Shown here one piece after another: positions 32,174 to 39,279 of a stretch of DNA of 64,000 bases. The position numbers and the translations under genes are program-made. The stretch lies in assembly GCF_965284335.1 (NCBI RefSeq), contig NZ_OZ260076.1; one strand, given 5' to 3'. Positions within the stretch are counted from its first letter, which is position 1. The number at the start of each line of letters is the position of its first letter. This DNA is from Tabrizicola_A sp965284335. GTDB taxonomy: Bacteria; Pseudomonadota; Alphaproteobacteria; Rhodobacterales; Rhodobacteraceae. The notes under the pieces were generated by a model. That model was not told where the DNA came from and did not search any database. It saw only the letters and a program-made list of their open reading frames with translations.

Positions 32174-32572
32174 TTAGAACACGGTGCAAAGCACTTCGCC
32201 GCCAACATTGGCTGCGCGTGCATTTGCATCCGACATGACGCCCTTCGGCGTCGAGACGATGGAGATACCCAGGCCATTGCGGACCGAGGGAATATCCTTG
32301 ACGCCCATGTACACACGACGGCCGGGCTTTGACACGCGCTTGACTTCGCGGATCACCGGAGCGCCTTCGTAGTACTTGAGGCTGATTTCAAACTCGCCCT
32401 GACCATTGGCCGTGGGCATCTTTTCATAGCCGCGAATATAGCCTTCGGACAGCAGCACATCCAGCACGCGAGCCCGCAGCGTAGACGCCGGGGTTTTCAC
32501 GGTGGACTTGCCACGCAGCTGGCTGTTGCGGATGCGCGTCAGCATATCGCCAATCGGATCGTTCATCGACAT
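32174..32572 (-). CDS. rpsH: 30S ribosomal protein S8
   Basis: 132 residues: MSMNDPIGDMLTRIRNSQLR, YEGAPVIREVKRVSKPGRR and STPKGVMSDANARAANVGGE. S8 is an RNA-binding protein that in E. coli represses the spc operon; whether the split operon here is still under one repressor is open. Confidence 0.98.
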   Translation of the reverse strand: MSMNDPIGDMLTRIRNSQLRGKSTVKTPASTLRARVLDVLLSEGYIRGYEKMPTANGQGEFEISLKYYEGAPVIREVKRVSKPGRRVYMGVKDIPSVRNGLGISIVSTPKGVMSDANARAANVGGEVLCTVF

Positions 32573-32584
32573 TGTGCGATCTCC

Positions 32585-32890
32585 TTACCAGCTGGACTTG
32601 ACCATGCCCGGGATCTGACCGAACGAGGCCAGTTCACGCAGCATGATGCGGCTGAGTTTGAGCTTGCGATAGAACGCATGCGGACGGCCCGTCAGCTGGC
32701 AGCGGTTGTGGATCCGCGTTGCCGACGAGTTGCGGGGCATCTCGGCCAGCTTCAGAGTCGCCTTGAAGCGCTCTTCGACGGGCTTGGACTGGTCGTTGAT
32801 CACCGCCTTCAGCGCGGCGCGCTTGGAAGCGTGCTGCTTCACAAGCTTGGCGCGCTTCACTTCGCGGTTCACCATGGATTTTTTTGCCAT
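32585..32890 (-). CDS. rpsN: 30S ribosomal protein S14 (zinc-independent form)
   Basis: 101 residues, the long form. The C-terminal NRCQLTGRPHAFYRKLKLSR motif has a single cysteine, so no zinc ribbon. Complete, 12 bp from rpsH. Confidence 0.97.
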   Translation of the reverse strand: MAKKSMVNREVKRAKLVKQHASKRAALKAVINDQSKPVEERFKATLKLAEMPRNSSATRIHNRCQLTGRPHAFYRKLKLSRIMLRELASFGQIPGMVKSSW

Positions 32891-32908
32891 TGTTTTGGTT
32901 CCTCGCGC

Positions 32909-33469
32909 TTACGACGTGAAGGGCATGTTGAAATGCTTCAACAGCGCCTTGGCTTCCGCGTCGGTCTTTGCGGTGGTGCAGATGATGATGTCCATACCCA
33001 AGATCTCATCGACTTTGTCGAAGTTGATCTCGGGGAACACGATTTGCTCTTTCAGGCCCATGGCATAGTTGCCACGACCGTCAAACGAGGTGCCTTTCAC
33101 GCCGCGGAAGTCGCGGACGCGGGGCAGAGCCACCGTGATCAGACGATCAAGGAATTCATACATGCGGTCGCCGCGCAGCGTCACCTTGCAGCCCAGCGGC
33201 ATTTCCTCGCGAACGCGGAAACCTGCGATGGACTTCTTGGCTTTGGTGATGACAGCCTTTTGGCCTGCAATTGCCGTGAGTTCTTCAGCGGCAGTCTTGA
33301 CCTTTTTGGTGTCTTTCACAGCTTCGCCGACACCCATGTTCAGGACGATCTTGTCCAGCTTGGGGATCTGCATGTCGTTCTTATAGCCGAATTCGGCCTT
33401 CATCGCGGCGCGGATGCGGGCCTGATAGTCAGCCTTGGCGCGCGGGGTGTATTTGGCTTGATCCAACAT
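32909..33469 (-). CDS. rplE: 50S ribosomal protein L5
   Basis: 186 residues with NDMQIPKLDKIVLNMGVGEA, AGFRVREEMPLGCKVTLRGDRM and DIIICTTAKTDAEAKALLKHF. It binds 5S rRNA. Its start shares one base with the rplX stop. Confidence 0.98.
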   Translation of the reverse strand: MLDQAKYTPRAKADYQARIRAAMKAEFGYKNDMQIPKLDKIVLNMGVGEAVKDTKKVKTAAEELTAIAGQKAVITKAKKSIAGFRVREEMPLGCKVTLRGDRMYEFLDRLITVALPRVRDFRGVKGTSFDGRGNYAMGLKEQIVFPEINFDKVDEILGMDIIICTTAKTDAEAKALLKHFNMPFTS

Positions 33470-33774
33470 CAGATGGCCTCCCCGGTGGTCTTGGCAAAGC
33501 GCACCTTCTTATCGCCTTCCATACGGAAGCCGACGCGGGTTGCCTTGCCGTTCTTGTCCATGAGCGCCAGGTTCGACAGATCGATCGGCATGGCTTTCGC
33601 CAGACGGCCGCCCTGCGAGGCTTGGCTCTGCTTGGTGTGACGGATCGCGACGTTGACGCCCTCGACCACGGCCTTGTTCTCGGACGGCATCACAGTGGTG
33701 ATTTCACCCTGCTTGCCCTTGTCCTTGCCGGTGAGCACGACAACCTTGTCGCCTTTGCGGAGCTTAGCGGCCAT
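33469..33774 (-). CDS. rplX: 50S ribosomal protein L24
   Basis: 101 residues. The KOW motif KLRKGDKVVVLTGKDKGKQG is followed by VVEGVNVAIRHTKQ. One-base overlaps with rplN and rplE show translational coupling. Confidence 0.98.
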   Translation of the reverse strand: MAAKLRKGDKVVVLTGKDKGKQGEITTVMPSENKAVVEGVNVAIRHTKQSQASQGGRLAKAMPIDLSNLALMDKNGKATRVGFRMEGDKKVRFAKTTGEAI

Positions 33775-34142
33775 TACAGCACCTCCGGAGCAAGCGAGAT
33801 GATTTTCATGAAGTTCTTGGCGCGCAGTTCACGCACAACCGGCCCGAAGATACGCGTGCCAACCGGTTCACCCTGATTGTTCAGGATGACGGCAGCGTTG
33901 CGGTCAAAACGGATGGTGGTGCCGTCTTCACGACGAACTTCCTTGGCGGTGCGAACAACAACGGCCTTGCGGACGTCGCCTTTTTTCACACGACCCTTCG
34001 GAATCGCTTCCTTCACCGAAACAACGATGATGTCACCGACCGAAGCATAGCGACGGTGCGAACCGCCCAGAACCTTGATGCACTGAACTCGGCGAGCGCC
34101 AGAGTTATCAGCCACATCCAGATTCGTTTGCATCTGGATCAT
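33774..34142 (-). CDS. rplN: 50S ribosomal protein L14
   Basis: 122 residues: MIQMQTNLDVADNSGARRVQ, GDIIVVSVKEAIPKGRVKKG and TRIFGPVVRELR. Complete. 71 bp from rpsQ. Confidence 0.98.
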   Translation of the reverse strand: MIQMQTNLDVADNSGARRVQCIKVLGGSHRRYASVGDIIVVSVKEAIPKGRVKKGDVRKAVVVRTAKEVRREDGTTIRFDRNAAVILNNQGEPVGTRIFGPVVRELRAKNFMKIISLAPEVL

Positions 34143-34213
34143 TTGGTTTCTCCCGACCTTTGAGGATCATTCCTCAGGGTTTCGTAATTTCCGAAAGACG
34201 AAAGGGCCGAGGC

Positions 34214-34447
34214 TTATGCCTCGACCACGACCGTCCAGCGTTTGGTTTTCGAAATCGGTGCGCACTCTTCGATGCGAACGGTGTCACCAGTCTTGAATTT
34301 GTTGTGTTCGTCGTGAGCGCGATATTTCTTCGACTTACGAACGGTCTTTTGCAGCAGCGGGTGCTTGAAGCGGCGTTCCACCAGAACGGTGATGGTCTGC
34401 TCGTTCTTGTCCGAGGTTACGACGCCTTGCAGGATACGTTTCGGCAT
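34214..34447 (-). CDS. rpsQ: 30S ribosomal protein S17
   Basis: 77 residues, OB-fold. MPKRILQGVVTSDKNEQTI, ERRFKHPLLQKTVRKSKKY and GDTVRIEECAPISKTKRW define S17. Confidence 0.98.
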   Translation of the reverse strand: MPKRILQGVVTSDKNEQTITVLVERRFKHPLLQKTVRKSKKYRAHDEHNKFKTGDTVRIEECAPISKTKRWTVVVEA

Positions 34448-34458
34448 GGGTCTACTCC

Positions 34459-34662
34459 TCAGTTCGCGGCCGCAGAAGCGGCTTTCTGGTTCAACACGGT
34501 CTTGATGCGGGCAACGTCACGGCGGACAGCGCGCATACGGGCGGTGTTTTCCAGTTGGTTGGTCGCGGCCTGGAAGCGCAGGTTGAAGGCTTCCTTCTTC
34601 AGCGCAACGAGGTTCTCGCGCAGCGCTTCGGGGGTTTTCCCGTGCAGTTCTTTGGCGTTCAT
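34459..34662 (-). CDS. rpmC: 50S ribosomal protein L29
   Basis: 67 residues from the ATG at 34662 (MNAKELHGKTPEALRENL), preceded by AAAGGAAAAGG; an upstream start at 34686 adds non-family residues. LKKEAFNLRFQAATNQLEN is the conserved core. It is the first gene of this ribosomal cluster: rplP and the rest of the S10 set are not upstream, so the S10/spc cluster is interrupted here. Confidence 0.95.
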   Translation of the reverse strand: MNAKELHGKTPEALRENLVALKKEAFNLRFQAATNQLENTARMRAVRRDVARIKTVLNQKAASAAAN

Positions 34663-34772
34663 GCGCCTTTTCCTTTTCTCAGTCACCAGAAGGCCCCTGA
34701 TGGGTTACCTTGGGTCCGGTGGAACAAAAATAAACCTACGATTCGCGGTTGCCCGGAATCGTTGGATGGGGC

Positions 34773-34801
34773 CGTATAGGTTCAGGGGGGTGGGAAGGCA
34801 A
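34773..34801 (-). promoter_or_regulatory. Candidate promoter for the rpmC-rpmD ribosomal unit
   Basis: On the minus strand TTGCCT (34801-34796), 17 bp, TATACG (34778-34773), about 110 bp upstream of rpmC. The -10 equals that of the rplO candidate. The remaining sequence between here and 34872, including a run of G at 34812-34819, shows no other feature. Confidence 0.4.
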
Positions 34802-34872
34802 GGGGTATGTTGGGGGGGGCAATCCTACCATAAGCGTTAGCTCAGCGCCTCGCCGGTTGGTTGGGACTTCTG

Positions 34873-35349
34873 TTATGGCTCGCTTCCGAAGCTGGCGTAG
34901 GAATATGTCGCGCGCCAGTTTAGGCTTTGCGGCGGTGTCGCGCGTGCGCCATAGTCAAGACCGGGCTGCGTCCAGCAGGCAACGTAAGCTTCACCGGGCG
35001 CGACAATCCGATCCGATTTGTAAGAATGTCCTCTATAGACTGGAGAACTGTACCCTTCGCGGTATCCGTTTAGTTCAAATGTTAGGGCTTGAAGCGTTTC
35101 GGTGTAGCCATTTCGAATTTCAACGAGGAGGGGGAACTCAGCAGAACATTTTTCTACATCGTAGCTTGCTTTAAGAGTGATGGATTCTTTCCGCTCCCGA
35201 TACTCATCAGCTCTTTTTTGATCCTCAAGATACGAGTATCCGAAAAGCGCCGCTGCCCCTCCAATGACTACGAGTATTACGATCCCCATCTGTTTTGGGA
35301 ATACAAAGAGCAAGAACAGGGCAATTCCAATCCCTATAATCCAAGCCAT
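34873..35349 (-). CDS. Hypothetical membrane protein
   Basis: 158 residues, not recognised. Two hydrophobic stretches (about 2-18 and 21-40) form a membrane hairpin, followed by a charged helix (EDQKRADEYRERKES) and a soluble domain of about 100 residues. That domain has two cysteines, and the segment FPLLVEIRNGYTETLQAL suggests a beta-sandwich similar to FxLyD-type extracytoplasmic domains. It lies between rpmC and the BrnTA pair and is probably part of the inserted island. Function unknown. Confidence 0.65.
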   Translation of the reverse strand: MAWIIGIGIALFLLFVFPKQMGIVILVVIGGAAALFGYSYLEDQKRADEYRERKESITLKASYDVEKCSAEFPLLVEIRNGYTETLQALTFELNGYREGYSSPVYRGHSYKSDRIVAPGEAYVACWTQPGLDYGARATPPQSLNWRATYSYASFGSEP

Positions 35350-35366
35350 TTCAAACCCCTAGAACC

Positions 35367-35600
35367 CTACCCCAGCTTCTCGGCAATCCACATCTTGATC
35401 AGCGACTGCCGGGTCACGCCCAACCGACCGGCCTCCTTATCCAGCCCCTGCACCATCCAAGCCGGGAAATCGACGTTTACCCGGCGGGCTTCCTGATTGG
35501 GACGCCGCATCTTCGACCAATCGAAGTAGGCGCTCACATCTTCGCCATTGTCGAACTTTTCGTCCAACTCTTCTGCGGTGATGGTTTCACGAGCCTTCAT
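35367..35600 (-). CDS. brnA: BrnA-type antitoxin
   Basis: 77 residues from the ATG at 35600. The N-terminal part (TAEELDEKFDNGEDVSAYFD) precedes a ribbon-helix-helix-like C-terminus RRVNVDFPAWMVQGLDKEAG then RLGVTRQSLIKMWIAEKL. This matches the BrnA antitoxin family, which binds BrnT and represses the pair's promoter. It overlaps brnT by 14 bp, the usual toxin-first order of brnTA. Confidence 0.85.
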   Translation of the reverse strand: MKARETITAEELDEKFDNGEDVSAYFDWSKMRRPNQEARRVNVDFPAWMVQGLDKEAGRLGVTRQSLIKMWIAEKLG

Positions 35601-35856
35601 AATAGCCGATCTCCTCTTTTCGCGCCCGCCGGACCGAGATGATCCTGACAGCCTGGCCCCGAAGGGTGCAGATCGCCGTCCAATGCCGCTCTCCGATCCG
35701 GCCGATGGCGAGGAACCTGAGTTCCCCCGCCAGATTGGCCGTCGAGTCGGTCTGCGCCAGCCTGCTATCGAACCAAAGAAGCTGTGCTTCGACAAAGTCG
35801 ATGCCGTGCTTGTCCTTGTTGATCGCACTCTTTGCCGGGTCGAACTCGAAATCCAT
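35587..35856 (-). CDS. brnT: BrnT-type toxin (RelE-fold ribonuclease)
   Basis: 89 residues: FEFDPAKSAINKDKHGIDFVEAQ at the N-terminus is split here as FDPAKSAINKDKHGI and DFVEAQLLW, both BrnT signatures. Later come RHWTAICTLRGQAVRIISVRRARKEE, with the basic residues of the RelE-like active site, and a final tyrosine pair. It is a type II toxin that blocks translation by RNA cleavage. The ATG lies about where transcription is predicted to start. Confidence 0.88.
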   Translation of the reverse strand: MDFEFDPAKSAINKDKHGIDFVEAQLLWFDSRLAQTDSTANLAGELRFLAIGRIGERHWTAICTLRGQAVRIISVRRARKEEIGYYEGS

Positions 35857-35861
35857 GGGTC

Positions 35862-35890
35862 AATATAGTATAAAAACTATACCTTTTCAA
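35862..35890 (-). promoter_or_regulatory. brnTA promoter with overlapping palindromic operator
   Basis: On the minus strand TTGAAA (35890-35885), 17 bp, TATATT (35867-35862). A dyad TATAGT (35864-35869) / ACTATA (35876-35881) covers the -10 and the spacer, as expected for an operator bound by BrnA. The predicted transcript start is within a base or two of the brnT ATG (35856). Confidence 0.65.
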
Positions 35891-35892
35891 CT

Positions 35893-36516
35893 TCACGCCC
35901 AGTTGTAGTTGAAACTCACCGAAATCCGCTCTTCTTCGGACATGTTCATCGGCACTTCATGCCGCAGCCAGCTTTCCCACAGCAGCAACTCACCCACCTC
36001 TGGCTTGACATAGACAAAGGGCTGCAACTCCTGCGGGGCGTCTTTGCGGCGCAGGGGGGAGAGCATCATCATGGCAAGGCGGGGGTCTTCCAGTTTCAGG
36101 GCGCTAGTGCCTTCGGGCATCGCCACATAGGTGGTGCCGGAAATCACCGAATGGGGGTGGATGTGGCTGGAATGGGTGCCGCCTTCGGGCAGGATGTTGA
36201 TCCAGAAGGCGTTGCATTTCAGCTTCTTGCCCTGCAGATCAAACCCCAGCGCGTCACAAAACGCCGCCACATGTTTGTCCAGCGCCTTTTCCAGATCAGC
36301 AAAGATCGGCGCGCGCCATGGCAGATCATCCAGCGAGGCGTAAGAAGTATAGCCCGGATAGCCTTCCTTTTCGCACCACTCTTGGCCCGCCTCGTCATCT
36401 TCGGCAATCGCAAGGCAGGTGGATTTCAACTCCTCGTAATCCACCTTCTTTTTCGCCAGATCGTTCAGACGGGCGCGATAAAGTGGGGTGACGAAAAGAT
36501 TGGTGGTGTTCGACAT
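35893..36516 (-). CDS. Putative 2OG-Fe(II) oxygenase family protein
   Basis: 207 residues from the ATG at 36516. HIHPHSVISGTTYVAMPEG and, later, GELLLWESWLRHEVPMN give the His-x-x plus distal His pattern of the double-stranded beta-helix fold, and SVSFNYNWA ends the protein. It resembles the TIGR02466 group of putative oxygenases. The iron ligands would be the histidines near residues 133-137 and 186. Substrate unknown. It lies upstream of the brnTA promoter. Confidence 0.78.
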   Translation of the reverse strand: MSNTTNLFVTPLYRARLNDLAKKKVDYEELKSTCLAIAEDDEAGQEWCEKEGYPGYTSYASLDDLPWRAPIFADLEKALDKHVAAFCDALGFDLQGKKLKCNAFWINILPEGGTHSSHIHPHSVISGTTYVAMPEGTSALKLEDPRLAMMMLSPLRRKDAPQELQPFVYVKPEVGELLLWESWLRHEVPMNMSEEERISVSFNYNWA

Positions 36517-36610
36517 GATGTGACCCTTTGCACAGCGCAGCGGCAGTTGCCCTTTTCCCTTCCACAAGGCAGGGCGGGTGACAAGATGGCAAAACGCCTG
36601 TCGAATTCAC

Positions 36611-36649
36611 CTCCCCTCCCCCTTTGTGGGGAGGGGATGGGGGTGGGGG
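36611..36649. repeat. GC-rich hairpin repeat (CCCCTCC family, copy 2)
   Basis: CCCCTCCCC and GGGGAGGGG face each other around CTTTGT and are followed by ATGGGGGTGGGGG. The same layout occurs at 25074-25113. It lies between the frcK gene and the 2OG-oxygenase gene. Confidence 0.65.
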
Positions 36650-36666
36650 CTTTGCGCCGGGGGTCG

Positions 36667-37278
36667 TCACCCCTGCCGGATCACCAGATCGGCGGGCCGT
36701 GACCCGGCCACCACACGGCGGATGTTCGGCATGTCATTGCCATCAATCCAAGCCCGCGCCTCGGCGGGCGTTTTGCCGTAATGCGCCCAGCGCGCCATCA
36801 GGCGGCGGTCAAGTTCGGCCTCGGGCACCTCGATCCAAACCGTCAGATCAAAGAGCGGCGCAAGATCGGGCCAAGGGGCTTCGTTCAGCAGCAGATAATT
36901 GCCCTCGACGATGAGGATGCGATCATTCGGCCCAACGATATCGGCCCCCGCGCGGCTGATTTCCAACGAACGGTCAAACAGCGGAATGGCCACCTCATCC
37001 TCGGCCCGCAGGCGGTGCAGAAGGTGGAAGAACCCGCGCACATCAAAGGTATCGGGCGCGCCTTTGCGGGCGCGGGCGCCCCGGGCGATCAGCACGGCGT
37101 CATCAAAGTGAAAGCCATCCATCGGCACCGCTTTGGCCCCTTGCCCCAAAAGCGCCACGAGTTCGGCAGCCAAGGTCGATTTGCCCGCACCGGGCGGGGC
37201 CGCAAGGGCCACCAGATAGCGCCCCTGCGCGGCCACCGCCCTGCAACGGATCGCATCAGCCAGATCAGCCGGGCTCAT
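36667..37278 (-). CDS. frcK: FrcK-like sugar kinase / P-loop kinase
   Basis: 203 residues from the ATG at 37278, overlapping the ATPase gene stop (ATGA). The P-loop is APPGAGKSTLA (about 28-38); VPMDGFHFDD and GNYLLLNEAPW are the uridine-kinase/pantothenate-kinase-like motifs. It matches the FrcK-type kinase that ends frcBCAK fructose operons. The physiological substrate is inferred from the operon only. Confidence 0.85.
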   Translation of the reverse strand: MSPADLADAIRCRAVAAQGRYLVALAAPPGAGKSTLAAELVALLGQGAKAVPMDGFHFDDAVLIARGARARKGAPDTFDVRGFFHLLHRLRAEDEVAIPLFDRSLEISRAGADIVGPNDRILIVEGNYLLLNEAPWPDLAPLFDLTVWIEVPEAELDRRLMARWAHYGKTPAEARAWIDGNDMPNIRRVVAGSRPADLVIRQG

Positions 37279-38060
37279 GCCTGTTCCACAACGCCTTCGG
37301 GCAGCTTGGCCCCGGTCATGAAGGCCACAGCATCCGACATTGAATACTCGCTGGGCTTGATCACGCAAAGCCTGCGGCCAAGGCGGTGAATATGGATGCG
37401 GTCGGCCACCTCAAAAACATGCGGCATGTTGTGGGAAATCAGGATGATCGGAATGCCCCGCGCCCGCACGTCGCGGATCAGGTCCAGCACGCGGCGGCTT
37501 TCCTTGACGCCCAGCGCGGCGGTGGGCTCATCCAAGATCACCACCTTGGACCCAAAGGCCGCCGCGCGCGCCACGGCCACGCCCTGACGCTGGCCACCCG
37601 ATAGGGTTTCCACGGCTTGAGAAATGTCCTGAATGGTCATCAGACCCAGTTCTGACAGTTTCTGACGGGCAAAAGCCTCCATCCGGGGGCGGTCCATTTG
37701 GCGAAAGACGCTGCCCATGATACCCGGCTTGCGCCATTCGCGGCCCAGAAACATGTTGTCGGCAATGGAAAGTGCCGGCGACATGGCAAGGTTTTGATAC
37801 ACCGTCTCAATCCCCATGGCGCGGGCATCGTCGGGGCTGCGGAAGTGCATCGGCTTGCCGTCCAGCAAGATCTCGCCATGGTCGGGCACCACCGCGCCCG
37901 ACAGCGCCTTGATCAGCGTCGATTTGCCGGCGCCGTTGTCGCCGATCACCGCGCAGATCTCGCCCGGCATCAGATCAAAATCAGCGCCGTTCATGGCCAC
38001 AACCGTGCCATAGCGTTTCATCAAACCGCGCGCCTCTAGGATGGGTTTTACAGCGGTCAT
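37275..38060 (-). CDS. frcA: Sugar ABC transporter ATP-binding protein, FrcA-type
   Basis: 261 residues from the ATG at 38060. A single ABC domain: Walker A GDNGAGKST, signature LSGGQRQGVAVARA and Walker B VVILDEPTAALG. Ribose-type importers usually have a double-length ATPase; FrcA proteins have one domain, which fits here. It overlaps frcC and frcK by 4 bp each. Confidence 0.92.
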   Translation of the reverse strand: MTAVKPILEARGLMKRYGTVVAMNGADFDLMPGEICAVIGDNGAGKSTLIKALSGAVVPDHGEILLDGKPMHFRSPDDARAMGIETVYQNLAMSPALSIADNMFLGREWRKPGIMGSVFRQMDRPRMEAFARQKLSELGLMTIQDISQAVETLSGGQRQGVAVARAAAFGSKVVILDEPTAALGVKESRRVLDLIRDVRARGIPIILISHNMPHVFEVADRIHIHRLGRRLCVIKPSEYSMSDAVAFMTGAKLPEGVVEQA

Positions 38061-39136
38061 TGCGTTGCCCTCCGCAGCCATTGGTCCAGTGCAACAGCGA
38101 TGATGACAAGGCACCCCGCCGCAAACATCTGCCAGTAATCATCGACCCCCGCGAGCGACAGGCCGGTGTTGAACACGCCCACAATAAAGGCCCCCAGAAC
38201 CGACCCGATGACCGACCCACGCCCGCCAAAGAGCGAGGTTCCGCCAATCACCACAGCGGTGATCGAGGCGAGGTTAACCGTATCAAAGGCAATCGGCGAG
38301 ACTGACCCCACCCGGCCAATCGCGATCCATGCAGCAAAGCCGCAGATCAGCCCGGCCACGGCATAAACCGAAATCAGCGTGCCGCTGACATTGATCCCCG
38401 ACAGCATCGCAGCATCCGGGTCATCGCCGATGGCATGCACATGCCGCCCCCATGCGGTGTGGTTCAGCACATACCACAAGATCCCGGCCAGCACGAACAG
38501 CGCGATCCCGCCATAAGTCAGCGATGCGCCCCCCATATTGATGCCTTGGCCAAACCACAAAAGGTCTGGCGCCTTGGCTTCGATATCGGCGTTGCGAATG
38601 GATTCTGACTGTGAATACCACAGCTTCAGCGCATTGAAGATCGACAGCGTGCCCAAGGTGACGATAAAGGGCGGCAGCTTGACGCGGGCAACAAGAACAC
38701 CGTTCACCAACCCCATAAGCCCGCCAAAGAACACCCCGATGAACACCGCCAGAAACACGGGCAATCCGGCAACGACCGCAAGGTTCCCCATGATCAACGA
38801 CGAGATCACAAGGATCGCCCCCACCGACAGGTCGATCCCGGCGGTCAGGATGATCAGCGTCTGCGCCATCGCGATAAAGCCGGTCACCGTGGTTTGTTTC
38901 AGCACCGTTGACAGCGCGCCCATGCCGAAAAAGCGCGGAGCGATGATGGAAAAGGCGATGACCGAGATCAGCAAAACCAGCGCCGGGATCAGCGTCGGAT
39001 TCCGGCGCAATTGGCCGCGCAGGATATGCGTCAGCGTCTTGTCATCTTTTTCAAAACTGGCCACGGCGGTGTCGGCCTTGGCCAATGTCGCCTCATAGTC
39101 GGAAATGGTCTTTGTGGGTGCGTCTTTCTCGCTCAT
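38057..39136 (-). CDS. frcC: Sugar ABC transporter permease, FrcC-type
   Basis: 359 residues from the ATG at 39136. About ten hydrophobic segments, with ILTAGIDLSVGAILVISSL, VNGVLVARVKLPPFIVTLGT and VIGGTSLFGGRGSVIGSVLGA, the hallmark of BPD_transp_2 permeases for ribose, xylose and fructose. A soluble N-terminus of about 50 residues precedes the membrane part. Confidence 0.93.
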   Translation of the reverse strand: MSEKDAPTKTISDYEATLAKADTAVASFEKDDKTLTHILRGQLRRNPTLIPALVLLISVIAFSIIAPRFFGMGALSTVLKQTTVTGFIAMAQTLIILTAGIDLSVGAILVISSLIMGNLAVVAGLPVFLAVFIGVFFGGLMGLVNGVLVARVKLPPFIVTLGTLSIFNALKLWYSQSESIRNADIEAKAPDLLWFGQGINMGGASLTYGGIALFVLAGILWYVLNHTAWGRHVHAIGDDPDAAMLSGINVSGTLISVYAVAGLICGFAAWIAIGRVGSVSPIAFDTVNLASITAVVIGGTSLFGGRGSVIGSVLGAFIVGVFNTGLSLAGVDDYWQMFAAGCLVIIAVALDQWLRRATQ

Positions 39137-39220
39137 CGCTGTGGTCTCCCCCCGCAATGGCTGGCCGGGTCATGGCTGGCCGGATGATGGCTTTCCAGAC
39201 CGCTTGACGTGGCCCGGCTA

Positions 39221-39248
39221 TGAAGAAGGGCGACCGTAAAAGTCGCCC
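39221..39248 (-). terminator. Attenuator hairpin between frcB and frcC
   Basis: GGGCGAC (39228-39234) and GTCGCCC (39242-39248) form a 7-bp stem; on the minus strand TTCTTCA follows. It lies 31 bp after the frcB stop and probably gives more binding protein than permease. Nearby, ATGGCTGGCCGG occurs twice (39157-39168, 39172-39183). Confidence 0.55.
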
Positions 39249-39279
39249 TCCTGTTAATCAAGTCAGCGCGTAAAGGCGA

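Noticed and set aside
34160..34840. 226-codon plus-strand frame over rpsQ and rpmC
   Set aside because: Shadow of the ribosomal genes on the minus strand.
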